A stretch of 64,000 bases of DNA from Hofstenia miamia (taxonomy: Eukaryota > Xenacoelomorpha > Acoela). This document shows positions 10,551 to 22,610 of this stretch, piece by piece (the first letter of the stretch is position 1; the number at the start of each line of letters is the position of its first letter). The position numbers and the translations under genes are program-made. Location: positions 1 through 64,000 of the forward strand of contig SCFE01000116.1 of NCBI GenBank assembly GCA_004352715.1, read 5' to 3'. The notes beneath the pieces are model-generated. The model ran no database searches and had not been told where the DNA came from. It saw nothing but the letters and a program-made list of their open reading frames with translations.

Positions 10551-12900
10551 ATGTAGGTTGGTTTTATTATGTATTACGCCTTTTAAGTATAGCGAATATG
10601 CGATCTCTTTGTTTAATTTCTATATTTAATATTTTCCATGTGTATTAAATTAGTTTTGTTTTTAACATGTAAACTAGACAAAAGCGTATTTTACTAATGT
10701 CTAAAAATTCCATGTGCTTTTTATTATGAAAATTAATTATTGGTTGAAAAAACCGTGATATGATAAAACGTGTTACAATGAATTTTGACAAAAACGATTT
10801 TGAAAGTTTCCCGGATTATACTGTAAGCTTCTCGAAATTATGGAAAATTAGTTTGTAATATTATGTGTACGCATCCCGAAAAGGGGTTGTTATAATAAGG
10901 TATATATTAACATGCAAACAACTGTGATATTATCAAAAAATTACTCATACCAAAAAATGGTCCGTGATATTATCAAAGTGAAATTACTCATACCAAAAAT
11001 GGCCCCAACATGTAAATCAATTAAAAAGCATTACTAATTGAAATCCAGACATACTTAAAAATATCTGACGTCACTAAAAACCCATTAGCGGAGATGTAAA
11101 TCAAGTAGGTGACTCACTAAAAACACTCATCAATATCTGTGAATCAGCTAAGTGTTACGAGAACTTCAGGGTGTCCCAATGAGACGGGGTCTCCCTTTCT
11201 ATCACTACTTCGCTCCATCTTGCTGCAGAATCCATCCAGTCCGCAATAGGGATAAACACTGCTAAAATATTTGTATAATTTGAGCTGTCTACAGTACCTC
11301 CTTTCACAATTTTCAGGTAAAACCGTTATAGCTCAAAGTATCCCAAAGCATGCACTTTTAGGAAAATTTCAGAGATTGCTTGAGATGGGTCTTGGCTGTT
11401 GTAAGCCAATGAGAAATGTTGTTTCGATGCAGGTGGACCATGCCATGGACTCATCGGTTATGAAAGCATTTCTAAAAAACCTATCAATCAACGATGTTTC
11501 ACAGAAGCTAACCAGGTCTTCTTTCTGTTTTTATGTCACTTTTTTGCACGTTTTTTACAGATCCCTGCTTTTGAACGTGCTCAGTACACTTTCGATGTTG
11601 AAACACCTTTGTTATGTGTTTCTTGAAATGTTGAGTTCAAGTTATCGCTTGACTTCAATGGGTTTTGTAAAGCAAATTTGAAAAAACTTTTCCGTTAATT
11701 TCAAGTCATTTGAGGAGGCAACCACATCCTGTCTTGCTGTTTAATGTGCTCGTTTCAGTTATAATTTTTGAAATTTCTGTAGAATGTTTTTGGTTTCATA
11801 CCCGATATCTTGAGTAAATTTTTTTTAGTCTGTGGTTCTGATTAGAATAAAGATATTGAAGAACGTTTCTTGCATTATGATGAGGCATGCTTAGTAAAAA
11901 TTTATAAATTACCCATCTGGTGTGTTTATGGGTACTTTTGTTGATTTTGCATGATCGTCTAAATGTGTTCGTCCAGAGTATTGCACTTTAATGTGGTGAA
12001 AAGACTTGAGTACTCTCGTGGAATGGTTTTTGTATTTGAAATTTTTTCTCATTTTTTACATGAGCTATAATAATCACATTGATTAGAATAAAAAATGAGA
12101 TCAACACACTATTCACTCTATTGTAATGTTAAAATAGGTAGTCACAATAAGAATTTAACAAGTACTTGAATGAAAAATAAGTACCGCTGAGCACATTTGC
12201 ATAAAGTAAAATATTATTGATTTTATTAATAGGCAGCTCTAAGCCGTCAAATTTATGAAAGTTCTTACATAATAATTCGTATAAACTCTGAGTAATTCTC
12301 AACTCAAATCAATATTACACTAGCAACATTGTGCATCTCAGGATTTATCATTTGTCATGAAAAACTAATAAATTATACCTTTAAAACGAATATGTCAAAA
12401 ACCCATCAAGAAATAATCAGTATTTCTGATATGTTTTTACATAACCAAAATTTATTTGAAAAAGAAAACTACTATTTATTAAATTTATGTCTACTATGAT
12501 AAATATTTCAATTGTAGGGTTCTTCGCAATAAAGAAATCTGATAGTATCTAACCAACGAACAACAGTAGAAAAATTCAAATTTAAATTAACTAGCTGACT
12601 GACTGAAGATGATATTCTCGTGCGGAAGGGTTAGAAACTTGTTCGTTCTGTGAAACCATGCCACATACTGATTATTGTTCTCAAAAGTATATTCATATTG
12701 TGGATGACCATCTTCTGAGTCATGAATACTCATTATTCTTCTGTAGTTCATTATATCCCATCAGTATATGAAATTTTGAAGAAAACTGTAAAGTTCCATG
12801 TGTATATTCATATAGAGTCACATAAATAATTATAGCAATACGCTCAACAACAAAGTCATTTACATATCCCAGACTATACATTCATTTTTAAAAAAAAATT
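10551..12900. other. AT-rich sequence without recognisable genes
   Basis: Apart from the short tandem repeat at 10923-11004, no domain or repeat was recognised. A plus-strand open frame at 11271-11681 (136 codons) is Leu/Phe/Cys-rich and matches no family I know. It could be chance. Confidence 0.5.
10923..11004. repeat. Two-unit tandem repeat of about 42 bp
   Basis: Two adjacent units begin GTGATATTATCAAA and end ACTCATACCAAAAAATGG; the second has a 3-bp insertion (GTG) and small changes. No function is apparent. Confidence 0.7.
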
Positions 12901-13000
12901 GTGGTAGCTCAATTTAATGGTAGAAAGCATTGCCTGATTACTAACCTTATGTGCTCATAAGCCCTGAGCCGATATATGCCCCGTTCGATTACCCAGCTCT
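12901..13000 (+). repeat. tRNA-like unit, probable SINE head or tRNA pseudogene
   Basis: The sequence has an A-box-like stretch (TAGCTCAATTTAATGGTAGA) and, about 65 bases on, a B-box-like CGTTCGATTACCC followed by CAGCTCTA. This is the spacing of an RNA polymerase III internal promoter in a tRNA. The acceptor stem does not pair and the middle is enlarged, so a working tRNA is unlikely. A tRNA-derived SINE head is the better reading. Confidence 0.45.
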
Positions 13001-13654
13001 ATGTAAGCCCAAATTTCAAATAAAAAAGTAAACCTATTGCATGTTAAAAATGTGCTTTTCAGATGAAAATGTATACAGTAGACTACTGCATTAGTCATAA
13101 TTATACAACCGCTTTTCATGGTTAGCGTTTTGGAAGCAAATCAATCAAACAGTTTGCGTTCAATCTTTTCACAAGCCCATAGCTAAATGCACATTATATT
13201 ATTTGAATTTGTTGCAAACTATATCGGTCAAAATAATATAGTTCATTTAAATACGCAATAAGCTCTAGCACTTTATAACTTTTTCCAATAATATTCTAAA
13301 ATATTAATTACACCTTTGTTCTGAGTATTGTGCAATTGTATGATTTTCAAACATAATAGCATTTGTTTTACTTTTTTAACAAAAGACTTCTGAAAAAGCG
13401 CATTTTAAATTTGTACATATTTTATGAGTTATAATTAATTAGCATCATATTAAATCTATACTATTAGAATCGAAACCAAGTTATTCAAGTTTTAAAAGTT
13501 TATATTTCGATATGCTTCTAGTTCTGAACGAAATTACCACACTAATAAAGCACATTTTACAAAATTAACATTACAAAAATAGAATATTTAAGAATCACCA
13601 AACATAAATTGTTTTTTTTAAAAAAAACGAAAATAATACATATAAAATTAACAT

Positions 13655-14059
13655 TAAAAGTAGAATTTTAGGGTCAATTAAATCAAATTCTTTGGACAAA
13701 TCGACAAAAGTAACAGTGATAAATTATTATCGAGAAAATATCTATTATTTGGTAACGTAGAGTAAAGCATCAAAAGTGGATTGACCTTTACGAAATCGGA
13801 ATTGAGTATTCGAAAAAAATGATTTGTGTTTGAAGATAAGACTGTATATTAGGTCCAATGAATTTTTAAATATTTTTGCAAACGGTGAAATAATTGAAAT
13901 ATGTTGGGTTATCTCTTTAATATATGGGAGTAACATTGCTAACCTCAACATTGATGGAAAGTTATTTAATTTCATAGAGATTAAGGATATGACACAAACG
14001 GCTAATAATTTACTTTGCACAATATTTAATACAGCATGTTGATACTTCAGAAGGTCCAA
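13655..14059 (-). pseudogene. LINE reverse transcriptase fragment
   Basis: The minus frame gives a degraded version of the LINE RT N-terminal motif (I-S-I-I-S-P-F-A-K-I-F-K-N, then F-R-F-R-K-G-Q-S-T-F-D-A-L-L). After a one-base frame change it gives V-D-L-S-K-E-F-D-L-I-D-P-K-I-L-L, which is RT motif A. It is of the Jockey/CR1 type and truncated at both ends. It does not match the LINE copies at 38 and 56 kb closely enough to be called the same family. Confidence 0.75.
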
Positions 14060-15390
14060 TTGATTTATTGTCGTCCAGCAAATTTATAGTTTGCAAAATT
14101 CCGTATAAAATCACAAATCGAAATGAAAATAAATATTGGGGAAAATCTTTAATTGGAATTTTTCGAGTCTAAATCAGTGTTGCAAGCGATCAAAAATATT
14201 TGTTGGTAACCGGTCGAGTTGAACACTCGCAATTTATCGGCTCTTTAACCGGTGATCGGTCATATTTTTAAATACGTGTAAACTGAACAGATTTGTTAAC
14301 AAAATTATATGAATTGTATTTTGGTATACTTGTATTTATTACTTATTAGTAGCCTTTTCTGTAAATACATCTTATTGGTTATTGCGCAAAAATGGCAAAC
14401 ATAGATTTTTCAATGTGTGTATTTGCATATGAATTTCACACTTTGTTAATAAGTGTCATTACTAAGAACGAGATGACATTCACAATCGAAAACACATTAC
14501 AATTTAAACAAATGCTGTGCTAAAAATGTACAACAAAAAACGCCGGCTTTCTTAATGAAGTATATTAGCAATTTCATTTAACATCAAGCGGTAAAACTTA
14601 CAAGAATTTGTAAAAAATTAAAACAAAAAAATTTAAAGGTTATCACTTCAATCTCTGTCAGAACTGAATAAAAATTACTAAGCATATCACACAAAATCTG
14701 AAAATTACGTTTTTGAAAATGAGCAGAATAATGTTGAAAAAAATTAATGTTCAATTGCTTCCGATGCAAATATTTACGACTTTTCATTTAACGTAACTTT
14801 AAAGTTTTATATTAATTATTTGAAAGAATAATTTCTCACGAAATGCAAAATTCAGCTTTTGAAAGCTAACAGCCTTAAATATAAACTATTTACAAAGATA
14901 TGCATTATATAACGTTGAATATGTTGTAATTTTGATTTCTTTGAAGAATTCTTTGAAAATTGAAGCGTCAACTTCGGAATAAACTAAAGATCAGTGGCTT
15001 CAAACTTCCAAATTGAAATTTTTCAAATAACTTAAATCTTACTAGAGCTCTAGAAAAAATTTAAAACTAATTGACAGAGAATTATGCAAAGCTGTCCATG
15101 AATAATCAAACACTTGGATGTCTACTTGTTCATTTTACATCACCTGTTAGAATTGAGATGCTATAAACAATTTACTTTGAATTAAATCGTTTTTAAAATA
15201 ACTACATTGCACGTATTATTTCAGAGCAATAAGCAAATTTCAAGCTACTGACAAGAAAGGGTTAAAATTAATTGTGATGACAACTATGCAAAGGCCATAT
15301 AAATTCGAAATAAACATTTACAATCCATTAAATTTATTGAAATTACATTAAATTAGACAAATACAAATTTTAAAATATAATGTACACAAT
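14060..15390. other. AT-rich sequence, no gene seen
   Basis: Nothing recognisable, except a possible polyadenylation signal for the exon to the right: AATAAA on the minus strand (TTTATT at 15333-15338). Confidence 0.5.
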
Positions 15391-15475
15391 TTACAAACAT
15401 GATTCAATTTCAAGGTGCTTCTTCAGATATTCCTCGATTTCGTTGTTAGTAGGTTCAACTAAGTCGTGCCCAACC
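15391..15475 (-). CDS. Two-pore channel, terminal exon (C-terminus)
   Basis: A minus-strand acceptor (TTTTAG) precedes G plus 27 codons and a TAA at 15393-15391. The peptide contains L-V-E-P-T-N-N-E-I-E-E-Y-L-K-K-H. This follows the extreme C-terminus of animal TPC2 channels, where E-P-x-x-D-E-L-x-E-x-L-x-x-H is seen just before the stop. An AATAAA lies about 55 bases downstream. The exon starts in phase 2, so the preceding exon must end with two bases of a codon. Membership in the same gene as the 52-63 kb exons is inferred from this match, strand and order. The linking exons were not all found. Confidence 0.6.
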
Positions 15476-15850
15476 CTAAAACATTACAAATAACACTAAG
15501 GTTAGAAAACATAAAATTCACTTAATAACCCCCACCAACAAAAACTACTATTTGGCAATTAGATCAGAGGCATTCAAATAATCATCATATAATCAAAAAC
15601 AACGAACATGCTTTTCTGATTTGAGGAAATTTATTCTGTTAGTCAAAATAATGCGATATGCCCACTACCCAATAATAAACTACACTGCAACTCAGATAAA
15701 TCCAAATACAACGGTAACACTAACACCGTGAAGGATTTTCATCAAACTTAAAAATTTCAAAAAGGCCAATTTTGTATGTTATAAAAATTGTGAAAAAGAT
15801 TTTTCATATCCAGACGCTTGAAACTAAGTTTTTGGGAATTTGATACTTTT

Positions 15851-18061
15851 GACAATACGAAGATAAATCTAATGGAAATGAATGATTAGCGATTAAGTGG
15901 CAACATTTTCAGAAACAGATGAAGTATTCAGATAAAAAATTATAACGACATAATTAAAAATTTATTCTAATAGTTGAAGCAATCATCATTCTAATAAACA
16001 AATTTTATTGTTACTAATAAATCAACAGAATGGAAGCCGTTCAAACAAATATACAGAATCTAATCAATAATTTGCAATAACTTCCATAAATACCGAATTT
16101 GAATCAATGAATTTCTCAACAGCAATGTTAGGGAATTATTCAATAGCATTTAAGTACTAGTCAAGAGTAAATAACCGTTGCAGACGTGTTTCGATTATAC
16201 AGGGGTGAGCATATGTAATAGCATGATTGTAGGCGTGTGAAATTTTTTTATTCATACATAAAATTTGACCGATCATAATATAGTCTGTATGCAGATGCTA
16301 TTAAGTTTGTATATCACCATATAAATTTCATTATTTTAGTCATGAGTTCCACAGCAACGAATTTGGCTCAAACAGAAATACTTGCTCCAGAATAATATTT
16401 CCGTGGAACGGCTTTGGGTGAAAGAGTGCAAGGAAAGTATTGCTGTACCTGATGGTAGAACAATTAATAATCTTTCTTGTAAATGTATGAGATCTACATC
16501 GCAGTGGTAAAGAAATAACAGTGACACCGCTGATGCTAAAGCTATTGTTCAACAACATTCTCAACAATATCCAATTAATCAGCGAAATGTCCCGCGTTGG
16601 AATTAGCCATAGGCAGGCGAAGTTTATGTCGTTTATTGAAAGAAAGTGATTTAAAACTTTACCGTCCTCGCCTAGTTCACTATTTGAACAAAACCGATTA
16701 TGACAGGCGACAGCAATTTTGCGAGTAAATGATGGACGCCATTCAAAACGATCCAAACCTTACCGCCCATATTATCTGGAGCAACGAAGCAACTTTCAAA
16801 TTAGATGGCCATGTCAATAGGCACAACAGTGTTTATTATGACAGTAGAATTTACTCCGGCGGAATTTTTGGCCCTTTCATTTTTCCTGGAGCCGTAACCG
16901 GTGCTAACTACCTACAAATGTTGAAAGAACAATTCCTGCCCGCATATGAAGTAAANGACAATACGAAGATAAATCTAATGGAAATGAATGATTAGCGATT
17001 AAGTGGCAACATTTTCAGAAACAGATGAAGTATTCAGATAAAAAATTATAACGACATAATTAAAAATTTATTCTAATAGTTGAAGCAATCATCATTCTAA
17101 TAAACAAATTTTATTGTTACTAATAAATCAACAGAATGGAAGCCGTTCAAACAAATATACAGAATCTAATCAATAATTTGCAATAACTTCCATAAATACC
17201 GAATTTGAATCAATGAATTTCTCAACAGCAATGTTAGGGAATTATTCAATAGCATTTAAGTACTAGTCAAGAGTAAATAACCGTTGCAGACGTGTTTCGA
17301 TTATACAGGGGTGAGCATATGTAATAGCATGATTGTAGGCGTGTGAAATTTTTTTATTCATACATAAAATTTGACCGATCATAATATAGTCTGTATGCAG
17401 ATGCTATTAAGTTTGTATATCACCATATAAATTTCATTATTTTAGTCATGAGTTCCACAGCAACGAATTTGGCTCAAACAGAAATACTTGCTCCAGAATA
17501 ATATTTCCGTGGAACGGCTTTGGGTGAAAGAGTGCAAGGAAAGTATTGCTGTACCTGATGGTAGAACAATTAATAATCTTTCTTGTAAATGTATGAGATC
17601 TACATCGCAGTGGTAAAGAAATAACAGTGACACCGCTGATGCTAAAGCTATTGTTCAACAACATTCTCAACAATATCCAATTAATCAGCGAAATGTCCCG
17701 CGTTGGAATTAGCCATAGGCAGGCGAAGTTTATGTCGTTTATTGAAAGAAAGTGATTTAAAACTTTACCGTCCTCGCCTAGTTCACTATTTGAACAAAAC
17801 CGATTATGACAGGCGACAGCAATTTTGCGAGTAAATGATGGACGCCATTCAAAACGATCCAAACCTTACCGCCCATATTATCTGGAGCAACGAAGCAACT
17901 TTCAAATTAGATGGCCATGTCAATAGGCACAACAGTGTTTATTATGACAGTAGAATTTACTCCGGCGGAATTTTTGGCCCTTTCATTTTTCCTGGAGCCG
18001 TAACCGGTGCTAACTACCTACAAATGTTGAAAGAACAATTCCTGCCCGCATATGAAGTAAA
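15851..18061. repeat. Perfect 1105-bp tandem duplication split by a single N
   Basis: 15851-16955 recurs at 16957-18061 with a constant offset of 1106 and no difference seen where compared. The junction is one N at 16956. Copy 1 stops exactly where copy 2 continues into the rest of a transposase. This is the pattern of two overlapping contigs placed end to end rather than merged. Confidence 0.9.
16336..16955 (+). pseudogene. Mariner-type transposase, 5' two thirds (assembly copy 1)
   Basis: The plus frame encodes the region before and at the first catalytic residue: L-K-L-Y-R-P-R-L-V-H-Y-L-N-K, then N-D-P-N-L-T-A-H-I-I-W-S-N-E-A-T-F-K-L-D-G-H. The expected W-S-D-E-A has Asn in place of the first catalytic Asp. 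About 25 residues are missing between V-Y-Y-D and G-I-F-G-P-F. Stops and frameshifts are frequent upstream. It ends at the N. Confidence 0.75.
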
Positions 18062-18430
18062 AGCCGACCATGGAACATTTTGTTCCAACACGTTGGGGCT
18101 CCTCCCCATTATGCAATGGTGGTCAATAATTGGCGTCATGAAAAATTTCTTAATCGCTGGATTGGTGGCCGTGGGGGTTTCATTGATTGGCCCGCGTGAC
18201 CCCCTGATCTTACAGTGCCTGACTTCTTTCTATGGAGCTACCTGAAGGACTAGGTGTATCGACAAGATGTCAACGCTTGGACAATTTGAAACTTCGAATA
18301 ATTGAAGAATTTCAACTAATCAATCCAGATTTCATTCATCGAGCATTCCTAAGTTTTCCAGAGAGATTCTCAAAGTGACTGGATGCCAATAGGCACCAGT
18401 TCAAACACCTACAAACATTTAAATTATGCA
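17442..18430 (+). pseudogene. Mariner-type transposase relic (continues to C-terminus)
   Basis: Same sequence as the preceding copy, continuing past 18061 through A-P-P-H-Y-A-M-V-V-N-N-W and P-P-D-L-T-V-P-D-F-F-L-W, which carries the third catalytic Asp. It ends in F-I-E-H-S near 18340 after frameshifts. The D-to-N change at the first catalytic position and several stops make it inactive. Terminal inverted repeats were not identified. Confidence 0.8.
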
Positions 18431-18439
18431 AGTTTCCAT

Positions 18440-19097
18440 TTCTGTTGCTTTGATCTAGTATCAATCAGTTGTATTGTTTCTTTACTATTCATTATATCGA
18501 TGGCTGCGGATAGTTAATTCCGATAGGATGGGGGAAGACGGGGTGCTGTCTATCAAAGCATAAGTGCATCATTGTTAGATAGGTCGCTCGGGTGTTCCTT
18601 CTGATTTGAAACTTTAACTGGTGACTTGCTTCGATACTATGTTTTATTTTCTAAAGGCTGATGCATCTCACTACGCAGCGGCCGTTTAATTCTGAAATCA
18701 ATTACTAAAAAATTCTCACGGTATCCTGTAAATATAAACACTCGGTCACTGTATTTTTGCCCAAAAATTATCGCAATTATGAATTTTCGCGCAGTTGAAT
18801 TTATCTTTCCGTTTAAAGCAATTTGGTCATTAATAATTTATAACAAATGAAATTAGTGCAATACAATATTGTATCTATTAGCTATGACACTTATTACGAC
18901 TAGCCGCGGCGACAAAAATTTGAAAACCAATACATGTATTTATTGCAAATGCGAGACAGTTACTTGTAAAAAAACGTATGAGTAACTGACATCTCGTACC
19001 AGATTAAGTATAATATTAAACTAGTGATTCAAATTTTGATTTTTTAAATGTTTTGGTTATAAGGGTTGACTTACTTGCTGTGGTGATTTTATAATAC
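18440..19097. other. AT-rich sequence, no gene seen
   Basis: I searched the minus strand here for an exon encoding the end of channel segment S6 (N-L-F-x-A-x-I-L-E pattern) and found none. Confidence 0.4.
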
Positions 19098-19140
19098 GCT
19101 AGAAGTCAAAATAAAACATAAAATAAACATCCTGATACAG
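19098..19140 (-). CDS. Candidate exon for two-pore channel domain II S6 (tentative)
   Basis: A 43-nt minus-strand segment lies between an acceptor (TTATTTGAAG) and a possible donor (AGC|GTATTA). It starts in phase 2, as required after the exon at 51981. With the preceding CC it reads P-C-I-R-M-F-I-L-C-F-I-L-T-S-S, which parallels the P-W-S-K-I-Y-F-V-L-W-W-L-V-S-S start of TPC2 S6. The conserved Trp is Cys here and the next exon was not found. Chance similarity is possible. Confidence 0.3.
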
Positions 19141-19231
19141 CTTCAAATAATAAAAAAACAGTGTACAAACAGTCCATCTGTCTTCAAAACGACGCATTTT
19201 TTAAGAATTTTGACGATGATATACTGCTTAA

Positions 19232-19270
19232 GGGGGGGGGGGGGGGGAAAAANTAGGGGGGGGGGGGGGG
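19232..19270. repeat. Poly-G runs around a single N (contig join)
   Basis: Two G runs of about 15 bases flank AAAAANTA, with the N at 19253. In a genome this AT-rich, such runs at an N look like low-quality contig ends. Confidence 0.7.
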
Positions 19271-20510
19271 TGATAAACGGTCAAACTTGCAGATATAATC
19301 CGATTTCAACTAGAATCTAATTTAATAATTTTCAAATTTACCTGGCTATCTAATTCTCATTTGACTAAACACAGAAAATAACACTAGAAAAAATAAAAAA
19401 ACCTTGGTTTTTTTAAATATAAAATTCCTCAAAATCTAGACGTCTAGGAGGCAAATGAGTATCATTTTTGTAATTAGCGCCTATCATTATTTAACATCAG
19501 TATCTGGCGAATAGAATTCCTTTTGTTTGTTATGCAATCTGTAAAAAAATTGTGATGTTCATATTTAAAGTTATTTCCTCTATTTCCAATATTAGTGCTG
19601 TAGTTAGTTGAAACATTTATAATTATTATGAGAATGCATTTTAAAGTCCATCGTGGATCCAATTGTCTGACACACAAGTTTGACGAAAAAATCAAATTCC
19701 AAATTCCACGATCTATGAACACTTCTAATATTTGAAATAGTAAATTTCAGAAAGTAATTTAGACAAATCCAAGAACAGTCTCAAAATTTCAGTTGTGTGT
19801 TTATTAGGAGAAAATGCGCATTGAATATGGCAAATTTAAAAAAGACCCCAAACAGAGTCTAATCGCTAATGTCGATGTTAGAGTATTGCAATATGATTTC
19901 TATATGAAATCACTGAATGTTGAAAGTGAATTCAAATTTAATTAAACAGGATAATCTTTTCGGTTTTACATTGTTTTAGGAGAGCATAGTTCTGCCTGTA
20001 ATTATGTTTCATCACGGAAAAGTAGGGTATGCTACTCACGGCTTTAAAATTTTTGAAGAACGTGGATGATACTTAGGCCGTTGGAATTTCCCCCGTCAAG
20101 TTTCAAACATCTATCACATTTACAAGGAAACCAAGAGAAGCTTGTGTTACAGCATAGAAAAATGCGCTAACGAGCATAATTACAAGAAGGCATCTGCTTT
20201 TCTATAGAGCCTTGCAAATATATTGGACTACATCATTTTAGACTGCCTGTAGATGTAGAGAAAAGATGTGGTCAATGCAGCTATATCTAACAACGATTCA
20301 AGTTTAGATAATCGAAATGCCTTATTTGTGATGAATAAAATGGAGAAACTCCTGTTAATGAAGGCAACAGGTCATTCAATGTCGAAATGTGGAAAGACAG
20401 TGGTATTGCAGATATATTTCAACGTCACCTCTATTTAATTAAGTTAAGTTTGCCTTGCTGAAAAAAATAATGCTAATCCACGAAGAATAATTCTAAAAAA
20501 TTGGAGGATT
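19271..20510. other. AT-rich sequence, no gene recognised
   Basis: Short open frames on both strands show no known domain. Confidence 0.4.
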
Positions 20511-20700
20511 GTGTTTTTTGTTGAAGTGAACAAAACTAAGGATAATTTTTCAACGAGTTTTATTAATGTCAATATTTTGTGAGGTGTGCTGTCCATGACG
20601 TTTCGATGAGTAATTCTCTGCAAAAAATGCGTTGGTTTAGTCGCGAAACCCATGAAATCATTATAGAAATTGATTACACAATTGATTTTTGATCCATGCC
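20511..20700 (+). repeat. Dispersed repeat, copy 1 (second copy near 29.7 kb)
   Basis: Shares with 29625-29815 a run of similar blocks in the same order: GTGAACAAAAC, ATATTTTGTGAG, GTGCTGTCCAT, TTAGTCGCGAAA and CATGAAATCATT. It is AT-rich and non-coding as far as seen. Confidence 0.65.
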
Positions 20701-20937
20701 GAGTTAATCTATAGTATTGTTACTCTATAGAAAAATACAGTGCAGGCGCATTACGTCAAAATAGAAATTTTGTTTTAAGCAAATGAACTATGAATTTACC
20801 TATTGATCCAAGACCGAGAGATTACCCCTAATTTAATCAAATCTTACATTGAAATTGAACCAGGTATCATCAATGAAAACACTAAACTCCAACATCCATT
20901 TGAGAATTTTCTAACATTTTGAGGATTAGATTTCGAA

Positions 20938-21267
20938 ATGATTTATAACATCAAATTTAACAAATGTTCCTCTTTTGGTACCTACATAAAGGTTATTTTT
21001 TGGCAACATGGGATTAATAACAGTTTAATTGGCACACTCCTTAAGTCTTTAAACAACCGTAGTATATATAATTCAAATTATGGCTTTGCTGCTCTTGGAA
21101 AACACATGCTTGCAAGAGTTGGTAAGTCTGATTTATTAACATCTGCGGAACTGAGGTACATTCAATTTCCATTTGATGCAATTTTTAATTTGAATATAAT
21201 TGGTAAGCCGAACAGATTTCTTCTTATTAGAGGTTTTGATGCAGTAGCAACGTCAAACTCACATTAA
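20938..21267 (+). CDS. Unidentified open frame, possibly part of a decayed gene
   Basis: 109 codons from an ATG, with unusually protein-like composition (for example G-F-A-A-L-G-K-H-M-L-A-R-V-G-K-S-D-L-L-T). Plus-strand open pieces follow to about 21.8 kb (I-R-K-K-K-N-L-S-S-M-V-K-F-P-Y-M-R-E-D at about 21.45 kb), broken by stops. This suggests a decayed coding region of unknown origin. I do not recognise the family. Confidence 0.25.
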   Translation: MIYNIKFNKCSSFGTYIKVIFWQHGINNSLIGTLLKSLNNRSIYNSNYGFAALGKHMLARVGKSDLLTSAELRYIQFPFDAIFNLNIIGKPNRFLLIRGFDAVATSNSH

Positions 21268-21841
21268 AATAGGAGATCAGGAAGCAATATGACCGTTCGT
21301 TGTAGCTGGTTCAAGGAAATACGTAAATAAATTATTCCATTTAATTGTTAATAAGGTTCTTCCCATTTTTTACAATTTGCAATGTTGCCCAATTTTTAAA
21401 GCATTGGCACAGTGGAGAAAATTATTATTGGTATTTAGAGAATAGTAAAGAGATTAGAAAAAAGAAAAACCTGTCATCCATGGTTAAATTCCCCTACATG
21501 AGAGAGGATTTCCCGATATCTGAGGGAATTTTAAAACATGAAAATACGGTATGAGTTGCAAGATTGATAGGGAAATATACCCCTATTAATTATCCTGATT
21601 GGTGCAAGAAAAAAGAATGTTATTTGTGATTCTGACAAAATGAATCATTTACTAGATTTCAGTATTGTTCTCGATGCATTTGATGATCACATTGATTTCG
21701 ATGTCACAAACTATTCAGACCAAACAAAACAGTCTGTAGTATGCCTATGTATTTAAGGAAATCGACATTGATAACGGCAAAAAACGTATGGAAATCTTAG
21801 TAAGTGTAACTGGACCACTAAACATGCATACCAAATAGCCT

Positions 21842-21843
21842 TA

Positions 21844-21874
<31 letters not shown>

Positions 21875-22102
21875 ATATATNNNNNNNNNNNNNNNNNNNN
21901 NNNNNNNNNNNNNNNNNNNNNNNNNNNNNNNNNNNNNNNNNNNNNNNNNNNNNNNNNNNNNNNNNNNNNNNNNNNNNNNNNNNNNNNNNNNNNNNNNNNN
22001 NNNNNNNNNNNNNNNNNNNNNNNNNNNNNNNNNNNNNNNNNNNNNNNNNNNNNNNNNNNNNNNNNNNNNNNNNNNNNTATATATATATATATATATATAT
22101 AT
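21842..22102. repeat. (TA)n microsatellite around a 197-N gap
   Basis: TA/TATG dinucleotide repeats on both sides of N 21881-22077. The unusual gap size suggests a sized gap inside the microsatellite. Confidence 0.9.
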
Positions 22103-22610
22103 AAATCTTTATGATAATTCACCGTTTCTTGAAATTAAAAATTGCTAAGAGCTGGCAAATATGTGTATCCCTCGAATTATTTAACCATTTTTCTGCAACG
22201 AACTTCATATTTTCTGACACCATTAGAAGCAGTAGTAATATACGAATCTGCGATTTTGTCCTTACTGCAAGATATTTAACCACGCATGCTGCGAGTGTTG
22301 AAGATCACTCGCTCAACTTAAATTTAACGCCCATGATGAGGAGGAGATTAAGGACGAAATTAAAAAAAAATTAAAATATTAAATTTAGAGGAGTACAGCT
22401 TACTGAGTATGACAATTTTTCTCGTGAGAAAATTTTGTAACACTTTAAATTGCCTTATGTACTAAATATAGTTTGTTCAAATATCGACGTTACACATTAA
22501 ACAGTAGAAAATATCACTTAGATCCCGATATATAATAGTTTTATTGTGACTGTCGTAAATGACTTCAAAAAATTAAATTTTATCAACCCTTATCATTTGC
22601 TAAAAAGATA

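Noticed and set aside
9506-10648. Long open frames across N gaps (also 23751-24965, 34520-35720, 36586-38005 and 21841-22148)
   Set aside because: They consist mostly of undetermined bases; the open reading is meaningless.
11271-11681. 136-codon plus-strand ORF as a gene
   Set aside because: No recognisable domain, unusual Leu/Phe/Cys composition and no supporting context; likely chance.
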